NCBI RefSeq assembly: GCF_001467535.1
Contig: NZ_LNZC01000006.1
Location: 29,467 to 93,466, forward strand
DNA: 64,000 nt
Source of the DNA: Legionella worsleiensis
Lineage (GTDB): Bacteria > Pseudomonadota > Gammaproteobacteria > Legionellales > Legionellaceae
Direction of reading: 5' to 3'
Under the pieces are notes generated by a model, which saw only the letters and a program-made list of their open reading frames with translations, was not told the origin of the DNA and made no database searches. The position numbers were made by a program, and so were the translations under genes. This document shows positions 1 to 8,998 of the stretch, piece by piece (position 1 is the stretch's first letter; each line of letters starts with the position of its first letter).

Positions 1-24
1 AGTATTTAATTTTAGTCAGAGACT

Positions 25-1149
25 ATGGAACAAAAAAGCGCTCAAATTGTGTTTGATCAGGATGAAGCCACATTTCAGTGCTCTGGCGCATGGTCTGTTT
101 TGGCTCTTGATGGTTTAACCCAAAAATTCAAATTCAGTGGGCTTCCTCAATCACAAAAAGTAGTAATTAATGGTCATTTAATCAGTCATTTTGATAGTGC
201 CGGGGCTTTGGCATTAATGAAATGTACTGACCTATTAAAAGAACAAGGTAATCAGGTTGAATTAATTCATTTTTCTGAAGCTCAAAACCAGCTGCTGCAA
301 TTGGTCGAATCAAAAAAAGACAGTCTTACCTATCAAATTCCTCCTCATCCTGAAGAAGGAATGCTTTATCAAATAGGCAAAGAGGCTGAAAATAAACTGG
401 TTCAAATTGATGGGCTTGTTATTTTAATTGGTGATTTGAGTACTCGAATTTTCCAGGCTTTGGGGAATTGGCGTCGCTTTCAGTTGCCCAGTATTATGTC
501 CAATATTGATTCAGCCGGTCTTAAAGCATTGCCTATTGTCGCCTTGCTTTCATTTTTGATTGGAGTGGTTCTGGCGTATCAAATGGGTTTGCAGTTAGCT
601 ACATATGGCGCCAATATTTTTATTGCCTATTTATCCGGTATGGCCATTTTCAGAGAATTTGCATCTTTAATTACGGCAATAATCGTTGCAGGTCGAACCA
701 GCTCGGCTTTTACAGCGCAAATTGGCAGTATGAAAATAAATGAAGAAATAGATGCTTTGTTGACTATGGGGCTATCGCCAACTGAATTACTTGTGGTTCC
801 CAAGGTAATAGGTTTGCTTATTGTTTTTCCTTTGTTAATTTTTTGGTCTGATATTTTTAGCATATTGGGTGCCATGATTATGTCCAAACATATGTTAGGA
901 ATTGGTTTTGATGACTTTTTGATGCGCTTGAAGAATGATGTGGGTTTGTCTCAGATGATGTTAGGCTTGTATAAAGCACCGGTTTTTGCTCTGTTAATTG
1001 CTTTGGTAGGCTGTTTTCAAGGGTTCAGAGTAAAAGCAACCGCAGACAGCATAGGCAGTCTGACGACTAAAAGCGTGGTTCAGGCGTTATTCCTGATTAT
1101 TATTGCAGATGCTGCCTTTTCTGTAATTTACAGCTGGATGGGGCTTTAA
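25..1149 (+). CDS. mlaE: MlaE-family lipid ABC transporter permease with N-terminal STAS domain
   Basis: Inner-membrane permease of an Mla/MCE-type phospholipid transport system that moves lipids between the inner and outer membranes. Residues 1 to about 95 look like a STAS domain (soluble, ending near the QLLQLVES stretch). The rest is the MlaE/DUF140 permease with about five hydrophobic helices from residue 165 on and the family signature GRTSSAFTAQIGSMKINEE near residues 223-241. In E. coli the STAS partner MlaB is a separate protein, so this is a fused form, which is known in other bacteria. The stop is directly followed by the ATPase start with no gap, indicating translational coupling. 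Family assignment is firm; the lipid substrate is inferred. Confidence 0.93.
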   Translation: MEQKSAQIVFDQDEATFQCSGAWSVLALDGLTQKFKFSGLPQSQKVVINGHLISHFDSAGALALMKCTDLLKEQGNQVELIHFSEAQNQLLQLVESKKDSLTYQIPPHPEEGMLYQIGKEAENKLVQIDGLVILIGDLSTRIFQALGNWRRFQLPSIMSNIDSAGLKALPIVALLSFLIGVVLAYQMGLQLATYGANIFIAYLSGMAIFREFASLITAIIVAGRTSSAFTAQIGSMKINEEIDALLTMGLSPTELLVVPKVIGLLIVFPLLIFWSDIFSILGAMIMSKHMLGIGFDDFLMRLKNDVGLSQMMLGLYKAPVFALLIALVGCFQGFRVKATADSIGSLTTKSVVQALFLIIIADAAFSVIYSWMGL

Positions 1150-1887
1150 ATGAGCGAGCCGGTTATTGAAATTAAGGGATTAAAGAATTATCTGGGTGGC
1201 CAATGGGTGCATAAAGACGTTAATCTTACGGTCGAAAAAGGAGAAATACTGGCAATAATCGGAGGTTCAGGCAGCGGTAAGACAACCATATTGCGGTGTT
1301 TGTTGATGTTATTGAAACCTGCTGCGGGTAGTATTAAAGTATTTGGAAAGGACGTTCTGAATCTTGACTCTGAACAAGCATTTCAGCTTCGTCGGCGCTG
1401 GGGAATGTTGTTTCAGCACAGTGCTTTGTTTTCTGCCATGACTGTTTTGGAAAATGTGATGTTTCCCATGCGGGAATTTACCCAGCTTGATCATGAATTT
1501 GTTGAAGAACTGGCACGTTTAAAAATTTCATTAGTCGGTTTACCTAATGAAGCAGCGGGTAAATTGCCTTCGGAGTTGAGCGGTGGGATGCAAAGAAGGG
1601 CAGCTGCGGCTCGAGCTATAGCCATGGATCCTGAATTGTTGTTTCTGGACGAACCGACAACCGGACTGGATCCGCGAGGTGCACGGTTATTTGATGATTT
1701 GGTGGTTTTTTTAAGAGATTCTTTGAATTTGACTATTGTGATGATAAGTCATGATATAGAATCGTTAAAAAGAACAACTGATAAAGTAGCATTTGTTGGT
1801 GATGGGCGAATTCTCAGCGTGGAACCTATAGAAGAATTAATGCGTAATAAAAACCCATTAATTGCTGATTATTTTAGCAAATTTTAA
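1150..1887 (+). CDS. mlaF: MlaF-family lipid transport ABC ATPase
   Basis: Cytoplasmic ATPase that powers the adjacent permease. At 245 residues it has a complete nucleotide-binding domain: Walker A GGSGSGKTT (about 38-46), ABC signature LSGGMQRR (about 143), Walker B LLFLDEP (about 162) with the following GLD loop, and the switch histidine in MISHD (about 197-201). The start codon abuts the permease stop. A 41-base gap separates it from the MCE protein. Orthology to MlaF rests on the operon context (permease, ATPase, MCE protein, lipoprotein) as well as sequence. Confidence 0.94.
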   Translation: MSEPVIEIKGLKNYLGGQWVHKDVNLTVEKGEILAIIGGSGSGKTTILRCLLMLLKPAAGSIKVFGKDVLNLDSEQAFQLRRRWGMLFQHSALFSAMTVLENVMFPMREFTQLDHEFVEELARLKISLVGLPNEAAGKLPSELSGGMQRRAAAARAIAMDPELLFLDEPTTGLDPRGARLFDDLVVFLRDSLNLTIVMISHDIESLKRTTDKVAFVGDGRILSVEPIEELMRNKNPLIADYFSKF

Positions 1888-1928
1888 GATACATACTGGA
1901 TACAGTATCAACCTGGAGGACAGGTTAC

Positions 1929-2852
1929 TTGGAATCAAAAACCAATTACACCATAGTCGGTCTATCCGTACTCATTCTTATGGCAGCGCTTTTGTCTGCC
2001 GCATTGTGGTTGTCTGTTGGCTTTAACCAGAAAGTTTATACTTTCTATACCGTTTACCTTCGTGAGTCTGTATCAGGATTAAGCGAAGACTCGCCGGTAA
2101 AATATAATGGAGTTCAGGTTGGTTTTGTAAAAAAGATAAAACTGAATATTGATGATCCCCGACAAGTTGAATTAACTTTAAGCATAGAAAAGGGGATACC
2201 CATAACCACGAGCACTTCTGCGACCTTAATATCGCAAGGAATAACCGGAGTAACGTTTATCGGATTATCCGCAGGTTCCTCTGACTTGACTCCTTTGCAA
2301 AAAATGCCAGGAGAACCTTATCCTGTCATTCCTGCAAAACCGTCATTGTTCAATCAACTCGATGCTATTTTGAAGGAAGTTTCAGAAAATGTGAACAAGG
2401 TGAGTGATCAGGCGCAGCACATCTTTAACGAAGAAAACGCCACTTATGTTCGTAACACCCTGGCCAATATTGACAAATTTTCTGCCGTGATTGCAGCCAA
2501 CAGCTCGAATATAGACAGTAGCCTTAAAAGCGCAGATGTGTTTTTAGCAAACATGGCCAAGGTCAGTACTGATTTTCCGCAGATACTCCAGGAGTTAAAA
2601 GCAGGAGTCAAAAAGTTTAATACAATGGCTGATGAAATTGGTGCTGCCGGACAAAGTGTATCCAAAACCATGAATGCAGGAAAAGTTGCTGTGGATAAAA
2701 TCTCCCAGCAAACGATTCCGCCTGCGGTTCAGTTGTTACGCCGATTAAATACGATATCCGCTAACCTTGAAAAGGTAAGTAATGAAATGCGCCAAAACCC
2801 ATCTGTAGTTATCCGTGGAACCAAACCACCTAAACCTGGTCCAGGAGAGTAG
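1929..2852 (+). CDS. MlaD-like MCE-domain substrate-binding protein
   Basis: Periplasmic lipid-binding component anchored in the inner membrane. A single transmembrane helix (about residues 8-30) is followed by an MCE domain at about 38-117 containing the [12 protein letters not shown] stretch. A long helical tail rich in Asn, Ser and Lys resembles the coiled needle of extended MCE proteins. At 307 residues it is much longer than E. coli MlaD (about 180), closer to PqiB/YebT-type or Pseudomonas Ttg2C-like lengths. It starts with TTG, supported by a strong ribosome-binding site GGAGGA at 1915-1920, eight bases upstream; no ATG lies nearby in frame. Confidence 0.9.
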   Translation: MESKTNYTIVGLSVLILMAALLSAALWLSVGFNQKVYTFYTVYLRESVSGLSEDSPVKYNGVQVGFVKKIKLNIDDPRQVELTLSIEKGIPITTSTSATLISQGITGVTFIGLSAGSSDLTPLQKMPGEPYPVIPAKPSLFNQLDAILKEVSENVNKVSDQAQHIFNEENATYVRNTLANIDKFSAVIAANSSNIDSSLKSADVFLANMAKVSTDFPQILQELKAGVKKFNTMADEIGAAGQSVSKTMNAGKVAVDKISQQTIPPAVQLLRRLNTISANLEKVSNEMRQNPSVVIRGTKPPKPGPGE

Positions 2853-2854
2853 CC

Positions 2855-3466
2855 ATGCGAATTTTTAATCTCTTTATTATGTGTCTTGTGCTGATGAGTT
2901 GCTCTCCTGTGAAAACACCCGTAACTAATGAGTATCAACTGAGCTCCTTTAGTTCCAGGCAATGGGTTGCAAAACCACATCATCTCTCTATTTTGGTTAC
3001 GGCACCTGAAGCTGTTGCCGGATTTCAGACTGAAGAAATGATGTACATTAAAAAACCTTACCAGCTTGAAGCGTTCGTGAAAAATGCCTGGGCTTCGCCT
3101 CCTGCTGATATGTTATTTCCCTTATTGGTTCAGAGTTTACAAAGAACGGGCTATTTTTATGCGGTTACCTCAAGTCCCTACAGCGAACAAGCCGATTATC
3201 GCCTCGATACTCAACTGTTGACTTTGGATCAAAATTTTCTAAAAAAACCCAGTATCCTGGAGTTTGATGTGAAAGTGGTACTTACTCGCACAGCAGATAA
3301 CAAAGTAATTGGCTCTCAAATTATCAGTCAACACATACCGTGTCAGGCAGATACTCCCTATGCGGGTGTTGTTGCAGCTAACAAAGCGTCATTGCAGTTC
3401 ACTGCCAGAGCTGTAGCTTTTGTTATTTCACATATAAAAAATGACTCAGGAATAGCCAAAAAATAA
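2855..3466 (+). CDS. ABC-type transport auxiliary lipoprotein (PqiC/DUF330-like)
   Basis: Probable outer-membrane lipoprotein partner of the MCE system. It has a short signal peptide with the lipobox LMSC, which puts the lipidated cysteine at residue 16. The body (Pro-rich N-terminus, then a mixed alpha/beta region with a [14 protein letters not shown] stretch near 147-160) fits the auxiliary lipoprotein family seen with Mce/Pqi transporters. The start lies two bases after the MCE stop, so it is the fourth gene of the operon. Its 203 residues are normal for the family. The exact role (docking site for the MCE needle) is inferred from PqiC. Confidence 0.82.
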   Translation: MRIFNLFIMCLVLMSCSPVKTPVTNEYQLSSFSSRQWVAKPHHLSILVTAPEAVAGFQTEEMMYIKKPYQLEAFVKNAWASPPADMLFPLLVQSLQRTGYFYAVTSSPYSEQADYRLDTQLLTLDQNFLKKPSILEFDVKVVLTRTADNKVIGSQIISQHIPCQADTPYAGVVAANKASLQFTARAVAFVISHIKNDSGIAKK

Positions 3467-3542
3467 AAAGAATTGTACAATGGCTCTCCATAAACATCAT
3501 GAGTGTTTTTTTAATAATAAAAAGAACTAAAGGAGATTGAGG

Positions 3543-4070
3543 ATGAAAGCCGGTTTAATATCAAGATTGGGACTGCTTGCTGCAGGTGCATTGTTAGTCG
3601 TTTCCTGTTCCAAAACGCCAGGAAGTGCTGATGGTGCTTCAATAAGCGATGCGGATGCTACTGCTCAGGGTTTAGGTCAAATGACTCATTTTGCTGGTCA
3701 GGAACCCGGTGAATCATATACTACCCAGGCACCCCATAACCAACTTTATTTGTTCTCTTATGACGACAGTACTCTGGCATCCAAATATTTGCCTTCAGTG
3801 AATGCTCAGGCTGAATACCTGAAAACCCATTCTGGTGCGCGAGTATTATTAGCTGGTCATACCGATGAGCGTGGTAGCCGTGAGTACAACGTTGCTTTGG
3901 GTGAGCATCGCGCTAACACGGTAGCTGATATTCTCTTCATGGCCGGTGTGAGCAGACACCAGGTGCGTGTTGTAAGCTACGGTAAGGAAAGACCTGCAAA
4001 TTATGGCCATGATGAAGGATCTCACGCCCAAAACAGACGTGTTGAATTTACTTACGAGGCAACAAGATGA
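3543..4070 (+). CDS. pal: Peptidoglycan-associated lipoprotein Pal
   Basis: Outer-membrane lipoprotein of the Tol-Pal system that binds peptidoglycan and helps constrict the outer membrane during division. Signal peptide with lipobox VVSC (lipidated Cys22), an acidic linker, and a C-terminal OmpA-like domain including LLAGHTDERGSREYNVALGE with the diaminopimelate-binding Asp and Arg. I chose the ATG at 3543 (175 residues) rather than the TTG at 3537 because AGGAG at 3531-3535 is spaced seven bases from the ATG. It overlaps cpoB by four bases. The sequence is clearly of the Legionella Pal type. tolQRAB are not adjacent; the Mla genes lie upstream instead. Confidence 0.97.
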   Translation: MKAGLISRLGLLAAGALLVVSCSKTPGSADGASISDADATAQGLGQMTHFAGQEPGESYTTQAPHNQLYLFSYDDSTLASKYLPSVNAQAEYLKTHSGARVLLAGHTDERGSREYNVALGEHRANTVADILFMAGVSRHQVRVVSYGKERPANYGHDEGSHAQNRRVEFTYEATR

Positions 4071-5047
4071 TTAGATGCAAAAAAACCATTATCGCTGCTT
4101 GTTTTACAGTAATGCTTCCTTTGGCTGTTTGGTCTGAAGCACCTGTGGTGGACGATAGTGATAATTTTGCACTTTTTGATGGACAACAGACGGTTAAAAA
4201 ATCGTCTGTTGGTCATCCCAAATATGATGAACCTGTTATAGAAAATGCCGATCTGGATGATCCACAAAACCAGCGTTATTCCATGGATGACATGCCCTCT
4301 GATGATGGCCCTGCATTAGTTCAAGATGATCAATCCAGCAGTACGACTAATATAAGTAATAATGCCAAACTCATAGACAAGATACTGAGTCTACAACAAG
4401 AGGTTCAGGAGTTGCGTGGCCAACTGGAAGTTCAGGCACACGATTTGAAAATGTTGCAGCAGCAACAGGTTGCATTTTATAAAGATTTAGATGCACGAAT
4501 AGGTAATGCATCAGGAAAAATGGTTCAGAATAAACCGGCAACTGATCTGAATCTAGGCTCCGCATCAACTGCGGAACACACCAATGGGCAAGGCATCGCT
4601 CTTAATAAACCTACAAAAACGCTGACCCCAACTCCACCGGTGGCTGAGGTTTCACGCGCCAATCCCGCAGACGAGCAAATCAGTTACCTGGCTGCTTATG
4701 AGTTAGTACAAAAAAAACGCTACGATGATGCTTTAGTAGCTATGGAAAAATTTGCCCAAAAATACCCTAATGGTGGGTATACGGCAAATGCTGAATATTG
4801 GTTGGGAGAATTGTATCTGGTTAAAAGAGATTATCCCAAAGCCATAGAGCATTTTGAAACAGTGTTGCAAAAATTTCCCTCATCGAATAAAACAGCCGCC
4901 AGTCTTTTAAAATCTGGATATGCCTTTGTTGCAAAAGGGGACAATCAAGAGGCTCGCAGAAGATTTCAATTGGTAGTTAAAACTTATCCTGGTACTTCAA
5001 CCGCTCAATTGGCGCAAAACAAACTGGAGGCTATTAAAACGCTATGA
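4067..5047 (+). CDS. cpoB: Cell division coordinator CpoB (YbgF), Tol-Pal associated TPR protein
   Basis: Periplasmic protein that in E. coli links Tol-Pal with peptidoglycan synthesis at the septum. Signal peptide at residues 1-25, an acidic low-complexity part, a trimerising coiled coil at about 105-145 (LQQEVQELRGQLEVQ), a variable linker, and TPR repeats from about 205 to the end (YDDALVAMEKFAQKYPNGGY and so on). It begins inside the pal stop codon (ATGA overlap) and overlaps queE in the same way, so pal, cpoB and queE are translationally coupled. 326 residues is somewhat longer than E. coli (263), mostly in the linker. Confidence 0.93.
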   Translation: MIRCKKTIIAACFTVMLPLAVWSEAPVVDDSDNFALFDGQQTVKKSSVGHPKYDEPVIENADLDDPQNQRYSMDDMPSDDGPALVQDDQSSSTTNISNNAKLIDKILSLQQEVQELRGQLEVQAHDLKMLQQQQVAFYKDLDARIGNASGKMVQNKPATDLNLGSASTAEHTNGQGIALNKPTKTLTPTPPVAEVSRANPADEQISYLAAYELVQKKRYDDALVAMEKFAQKYPNGGYTANAEYWLGELYLVKRDYPKAIEHFETVLQKFPSSNKTAASLLKSGYAFVAKGDNQEARRRFQLVVKTYPGTSTAQLAQNKLEAIKTL

Positions 5048-5697
5048 AAATCCTTGGTAATCAATTGCGAATAACGGAAATATTCCATTCATTACAAGGA
5101 GAGTCAGTTACTGTAGGTTTGCCTACGGTATTTGTTCGTTTAACCGGTTGTCCTTTGCGCTGCCAATATTGTGATACCGCCTATGCGTTTAGCGGCGGTA
5201 CAGTTCGAGAACTTGATGAAGTGCTGGCAACTATTGCATCCTTCAATTGCAAACGGGTTTGTGTTACCGGTGGTGAGCCTTTGGCTCAACCAGGTTGTCT
5301 TACCTTAATGGAGCGTCTGTGTGATGAGAACTATCAGGTTTCTATAGAAACCAGCGGTGCTCGCGATATTTCCAAAATAGATTCACGAGTAATGATAGTC
5401 ATGGATTTGAAAACACCTGACTCCCTTGAGGTAGATAAAAATTTATTTGCTAATCTGGATTATCTAAAACCCTCTGATCAAATCAAATTTGTTCTGTGCA
5501 GCCGTAATGACTACGAATGGGCTTGTGCTTTGGTTAAAGAACATGGTTTGGCAGATCGGGTACAATTGCTTTTTTCACCCAGCTGGAATCAACTGAATCC
5601 AACTGATCTTGCTAACTGGATTGTGGAAGATAATATCTCCGTTCGCTTTCAATTGCAGCTACATAAGATTTTATGGAATGATGCGCCGGGTCATTGA
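5044..5697 (+). CDS. queE: 7-carboxy-7-deazaguanine synthase QueE
   Basis: Radical SAM enzyme of queuosine/7-deazaguanine biosynthesis that converts 6-carboxytetrahydropterin to 7-carboxy-7-deazaguanine. The N-terminus has the substrate motif FHSLQGES, followed by the iron-sulfur cluster motif CPLRCQYC with cysteines 36, 40 and 43 and the adjacent DTAYAF. The SAM-binding VTGGEPLAQP follows near residue 77. The length (217) is normal. It overlaps cpoB by ATGA. queA and a tgt-like gene occur 43 kb further on; queC and queD are not in the window. Confidence 0.95.
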   Translation: MKILGNQLRITEIFHSLQGESVTVGLPTVFVRLTGCPLRCQYCDTAYAFSGGTVRELDEVLATIASFNCKRVCVTGGEPLAQPGCLTLMERLCDENYQVSIETSGARDISKIDSRVMIVMDLKTPDSLEVDKNLFANLDYLKPSDQIKFVLCSRNDYEWACALVKEHGLADRVQLLFSPSWNQLNPTDLANWIVEDNISVRFQLQLHKILWNDAPGH

Positions 5698-5714
5698 TCT
5701 CAAGGAGACGTTTT

Positions 5715-6662
5715 ATGCAGTGGCTTGCTCAGGCACCCGCTAATATTGCTTTGATTAAATACATGGGTAAGAAGGAGGGCGGCGCAAATCTGCCTGATAA
5801 TGCTTCATTATCCTATACTTTAAATCATCTTTTAACCACGGTAAGACTGGAACAAATTTCTGCGCCAAAGGATGTTTGGGAACCTTTAAATATCCCTGGA
5901 GCGCCTGAGTTTGTATTGTCTTTAGCCAGCCAAAAAAGATACATAGATCACCTGGTCATGTTAAAGAATTATTTTGGCTACCGAGGTAGTTTTTTAATTC
6001 AATCCAGTAATAATTTTCCGCACAGCAGTGGGCTGGCCAGTTCGGCATCCAGTTTTGCGGCACTGACCAAATGTGCTGTAAGAGCTCTTACAGAATTAAC
6101 CAATAAACCCTTAATTTCAGATAATGAACAAGCCGAATTAAGTCGATTGGGGTCTGGGTCATCCTGTCGTTCTTTTTTTTCACCCTGGGCATTATGGGAA
6201 GGAAATGAGGTGAAGGGGATTGAGCTTCCCTATGACAACCTGATTCATCAAGTGATTGTTGTCAGTAGCGCAGAAAAAAAAGTATCGTCCAGTGAGGCGC
6301 ATCAACGAGTAAAATCGAGTCCTTTTTATGCTGATAGGCCACAAAGGGCTGAAGAGCGTTTAAAATTGTTGCTTGATGCGCTGATGAATAAGGATTGGGA
6401 GCACATTTTTACCATTTGCTGGCGTGAATTTCAGGACATGCATCATTTGTTCAGTTCATGCACAAATCCTTTTTCTTATATATCGACACAATGCCTGGAA
6501 CTTTTGCGTATTCTCGAGGCTCATTGGAACACTAAAGGAGATGGTCCCATAGTCACCATGGATGCAGGCCCTAACATTCATTTACTTTATCGTCCCGATC
6601 AAGCAGAGCAGGCACGACAATTTAAGTCAGAATATTTATTGGGTAACTACGATGTTTTATGA
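5715..6662 (+). CDS. mvaD: Diphosphomevalonate decarboxylase
   Basis: GHMP-superfamily enzyme that decarboxylates mevalonate 5-diphosphate to isopentenyl diphosphate, the last step of the mevalonate pathway. Diagnostic motifs are APANIALIKYMGKKE at the N-terminus, the phosphate loop PHSSGLASSASSFAALT, the active-site SRLGSGSSCRS and the DAGPN motif (MDAGPNIHLLY). I place the start at ATG 5715 (315 residues), preceded by AAGGAG at 5702-5707, rather than at an upstream TTG inside the queE stop. The mevalonate route is unusual among gammaproteobacteria but known in Legionella and Coxiella. The gene overlaps the following kinase by 11 bases. Confidence 0.92.
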   Translation: MQWLAQAPANIALIKYMGKKEGGANLPDNASLSYTLNHLLTTVRLEQISAPKDVWEPLNIPGAPEFVLSLASQKRYIDHLVMLKNYFGYRGSFLIQSSNNFPHSSGLASSASSFAALTKCAVRALTELTNKPLISDNEQAELSRLGSGSSCRSFFSPWALWEGNEVKGIELPYDNLIHQVIVVSSAEKKVSSSEAHQRVKSSPFYADRPQRAEERLKLLLDALMNKDWEHIFTICWREFQDMHHLFSSCTNPFSYISTQCLELLRILEAHWNTKGDGPIVTMDAGPNIHLLYRPDQAEQARQFKSEYLLGNYDVL

Positions 6663-7530
6663 TTTTGAAACAATCACCTACGGCAAATGGATTTTGGCTG
6701 GAGAACATGCGGTAGTTAGAGGACATGAAGCCTTGGTGTTTCCACTTAAAGAAAGGCAGTTAAGACTGCGCTACAGTGCTCAATCATCTTCTTTAAGCGC
6801 AGATTATTCAGGAGTATGCGGCCAGGATACTCATTTATTGTTCTGGAGTGTGCTGGAGCATGGCATGAAGCTTTTGGGTCGCTCTTTAAACCAGATAAAT
6901 GGTCATTTTGAATTAGAAAGTACAATTCCTGTGGGCGTTGGTATGGGGGCTTCCGCCTCTCTTTGTGTCGCCATGAGTCGTTGGTTTTGCCAACAAAATA
7001 TGGTTGAGTCTACTTTATGCAATCAGTTTGCTAAAGAATTAGAGCATCTTTTTCATGGAAAAAGTAGTGGGCTTGATATAGCAGGTGTTTCATCAGACGA
7101 GGGTGTTTATTTCAAAAGCGGGGTATGCAGCAGCTTGCAGCCAAGGGTTAAGCCATTATGGTTTTTGTCTTCCTGTAAACAAATAGGCATGACATCCCAT
7201 TGCATCCAACAGGTTCACAATTTGTGGCAACAAGATCCGGCAGTTGCCAAAGAGATAGATTTAGATATGGTAGACTCTGTACAAGAATGTCGTTCTGCAC
7301 TTGAAACAGGTGGTGTTGATGCAATAGAACGCCTGGCAAAAGCTATAAATAAGGCTGCGCTTTGTTTTTTTCGATGGGGACTGGTGAGTGAGAGTTTACA
7401 ACAGCACATGAATGCGCTTTTTGATGCGGGGGCTGTCGCAGTAAAACCCACCGGTTCAGGTGGTGGAGGATTTGTTTTGAGCCTTTGGAATACCCCACCA
7501 TCAGAACCTCATGATTATATCGCAATTTAA
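6652..7530 (+). CDS. GHMP kinase, probable mevalonate kinase
   Basis: ATP-dependent kinase of the GHMP family. Motif 1 is YGKWILAGEHAVVRG, closest to the GEHAVVxG signature of mevalonate kinases. Motif 2 is PVGVGMGASAS (ATP phosphate loop). A conserved acidic residue sits in KSSGLDIAG, and motif 3 is KPTGSGGGGFVLSLW. I chose the ATG at 6652, which overlaps the mvaD stop, giving 292 residues; an upstream in-frame start would lie deep inside mvaD. Pairing with mvaD supports a role in making isopentenyl diphosphate. Phosphomevalonate kinase cannot be ruled out, but the first motif favours mevalonate kinase. Confidence 0.83.
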   Translation: MFYDFETITYGKWILAGEHAVVRGHEALVFPLKERQLRLRYSAQSSSLSADYSGVCGQDTHLLFWSVLEHGMKLLGRSLNQINGHFELESTIPVGVGMGASASLCVAMSRWFCQQNMVESTLCNQFAKELEHLFHGKSSGLDIAGVSSDEGVYFKSGVCSSLQPRVKPLWFLSSCKQIGMTSHCIQQVHNLWQQDPAVAKEIDLDMVDSVQECRSALETGGVDAIERLAKAINKAALCFFRWGLVSESLQQHMNALFDAGAVAVKPTGSGGGGFVLSLWNTPPSEPHDYIAI

Positions 7531-7660
7531 TCAGCAGCTCGTAATCAATCCTTTTCTGAATCGCCTCTTGGGCTAAAAATATCACCTGGTGTGTTGATGA
7601 ATTTCATGAAATATCTCTTTAAAAGAGGCATAAGCTAATAATAACTTAAGAATTGGACGT

Positions 7661-7666
7661 TATAAT
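7661..7666 (+). promoter_or_regulatory. Possible -10 box upstream of the unknown gene at 7695
   Basis: A perfect TATAAT lies 28 bases before the start codon. No good -35 hexamer is visible at the expected distance, so this is a weak call. Confidence 0.35.
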
Positions 7667-7694
7667 GGATATTTAATCAGCCATTTAACCCATT

Positions 7695-8456
7695 ATGCCA
7701 CGTAGTATCTATCCTGAATTGATTAAGTATTTTGGTCATTTGATTCACTCCAGATTGTCCATGAAACCAGAGTTTAAAATAGAACGAAAAGCCATGCGGC
7801 TTCTTTCATACGATCATCCGGATAATTTTTACTTATCTCCAAAACTGCAAAAAATATTTGCGTTACACTATTCTGAAGAACTGCAAACTTTTGTTACGGC
7901 TTGTGGGAATAGTATTCCTGACAATCATTATCATTTCATTTTAACCTGTGAAGAATCTCCTCAATTGATCATCAACGAATCATTGCATCATTCCGCTATG
8001 GCTAATGGCAAAAAGGTATTGGCATCTGGAAGCCTGGTTTTTAAATGCGGTGATTTGGTTACCATAACCAATCATAGCGGCCATTATCGTCCCTCAGACG
8101 ATGAGATGCTTGATGTAATAAAGGCGCTTCATAATGCATCTAGGGGCACATTGCTGGAATACCAAAGTTATTGTACCGCTGAACCGTTGATATATTCTGT
8201 TAAAGAGCTGCTTCATACAGCGAGCTTTTCACAGGTAAGTCCTATTGCATCCGATGAATTAATTCATCCGGTTACGGGTAACCGCGAGAAAAGTGGCTAT
8301 GATTTTATTGCCGGAGATCGTGCTGTTGTATCAAATAATCGATATGGCGCTCGCTTAAAGCCTGAACGAACTCGTTTTTTTGAAGAGGTGGTAAATAATA
8401 ACATAACTTCAGTTGATGAAATTTACCACCCGGCAAGTTCGAGTAGCCCGGTATAA
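7695..8456 (+). CDS. Uncharacterised protein, possible Legionella accessory protein or effector
   Basis: I do not recognise the family. The 253-residue product is soluble, with no signal peptide or membrane segment. The central region (about 110-160) has a strand-rich unit ending in ITNHSGHYRPSDDEML. Glycine-strand-SGHYxP segments of this kind occur, as I recall, in various Legionella and Coxiella proteins of unknown function, where a short beta-hairpin precedes an alpha-helical stretch. The C-terminus is polar and serine-rich (HPASSSSPV), which is compatible with a Dot/Icm signal but not diagnostic. It stands alone, separated from neighbours by 164 and 183 bases, and a TATAAT box lies at 7661-7666. 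It is a real gene by codon pattern and isolation; the function is unknown. Confidence 0.7.
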   Translation: MPRSIYPELIKYFGHLIHSRLSMKPEFKIERKAMRLLSYDHPDNFYLSPKLQKIFALHYSEELQTFVTACGNSIPDNHYHFILTCEESPQLIINESLHHSAMANGKKVLASGSLVFKCGDLVTITNHSGHYRPSDDEMLDVIKALHNASRGTLLEYQSYCTAEPLIYSVKELLHTASFSQVSPIASDELIHPVTGNREKSGYDFIAGDRAVVSNNRYGARLKPERTRFFEEVVNNNITSVDEIYHPASSSSPV

Positions 8457-8639
8457 AAGAAATTTGTCTATTTTCTGACTGCACTGTATGGTGTTAATTT
8501 TATGCGATCCCTATTCAGGATTTTAACGCTCAGATAATTTATGTATTAAGTACATCATTGCCAGTTTGGGCTAAATATGCGGAAAAACCTGATTTGTGGG
8601 GAGTAAGGTGGAATGCTTCTTAACGAGAGTTATCCAGCT

Positions 8640-8909
8640 TTAGTCGACAAATTGATAATAAGTCTCGTGCTCTTTAATCATACCCAATTCGTAGCGTGCC
8701 TGTTCTTCAAGGGCTTGCTCACCCCTTTTTAATTCTTTAATATCTGCTTCCAGGGCTCTGTTTCGGGCGGCGAGTTTTTGATTTTCATGCTGATGATCTT
8801 CGAGCTTTTTTTCCAAATTAATCCATTCAATGACATTTCCGTCACCAAGCCAAAGCTTGTGTTGCAAGATAACCAAAGCAATGATGAGGATAATCAATAT
8901 AGGACGCAT
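8640..8909 (-). CDS. ftsB: Cell division protein FtsB
   Basis: Small bitopic inner-membrane protein of the FtsQLB divisome subcomplex. Residues 4-20 form the single transmembrane helix (ILIILIIALVILQHKLW), followed by a periplasmic leucine-zipper coiled coil (about 30-70) and the conserved end ARYELGMIKEHETYYQ. 89 residues is typical. It lies downstream of eno on the same strand with a 181-base gap, the standard eno-ftsB arrangement of gammaproteobacteria. The gap contains a hairpin, so it may have its own promoter. Confidence 0.92.
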   Translation of the reverse strand: MRPILIILIIALVILQHKLWLGDGNVIEWINLEKKLEDHQHENQKLAARNRALEADIKELKRGEQALEEQARYELGMIKEHETYYQFVD

Positions 8910-8998
8910 AATATTTGCCTATTAAAATGTCTAAATAATATTGTATTCCTTAATTGTGTTTCGGAGCAATATACTAAACTTTTAAATCGGTATATTTA

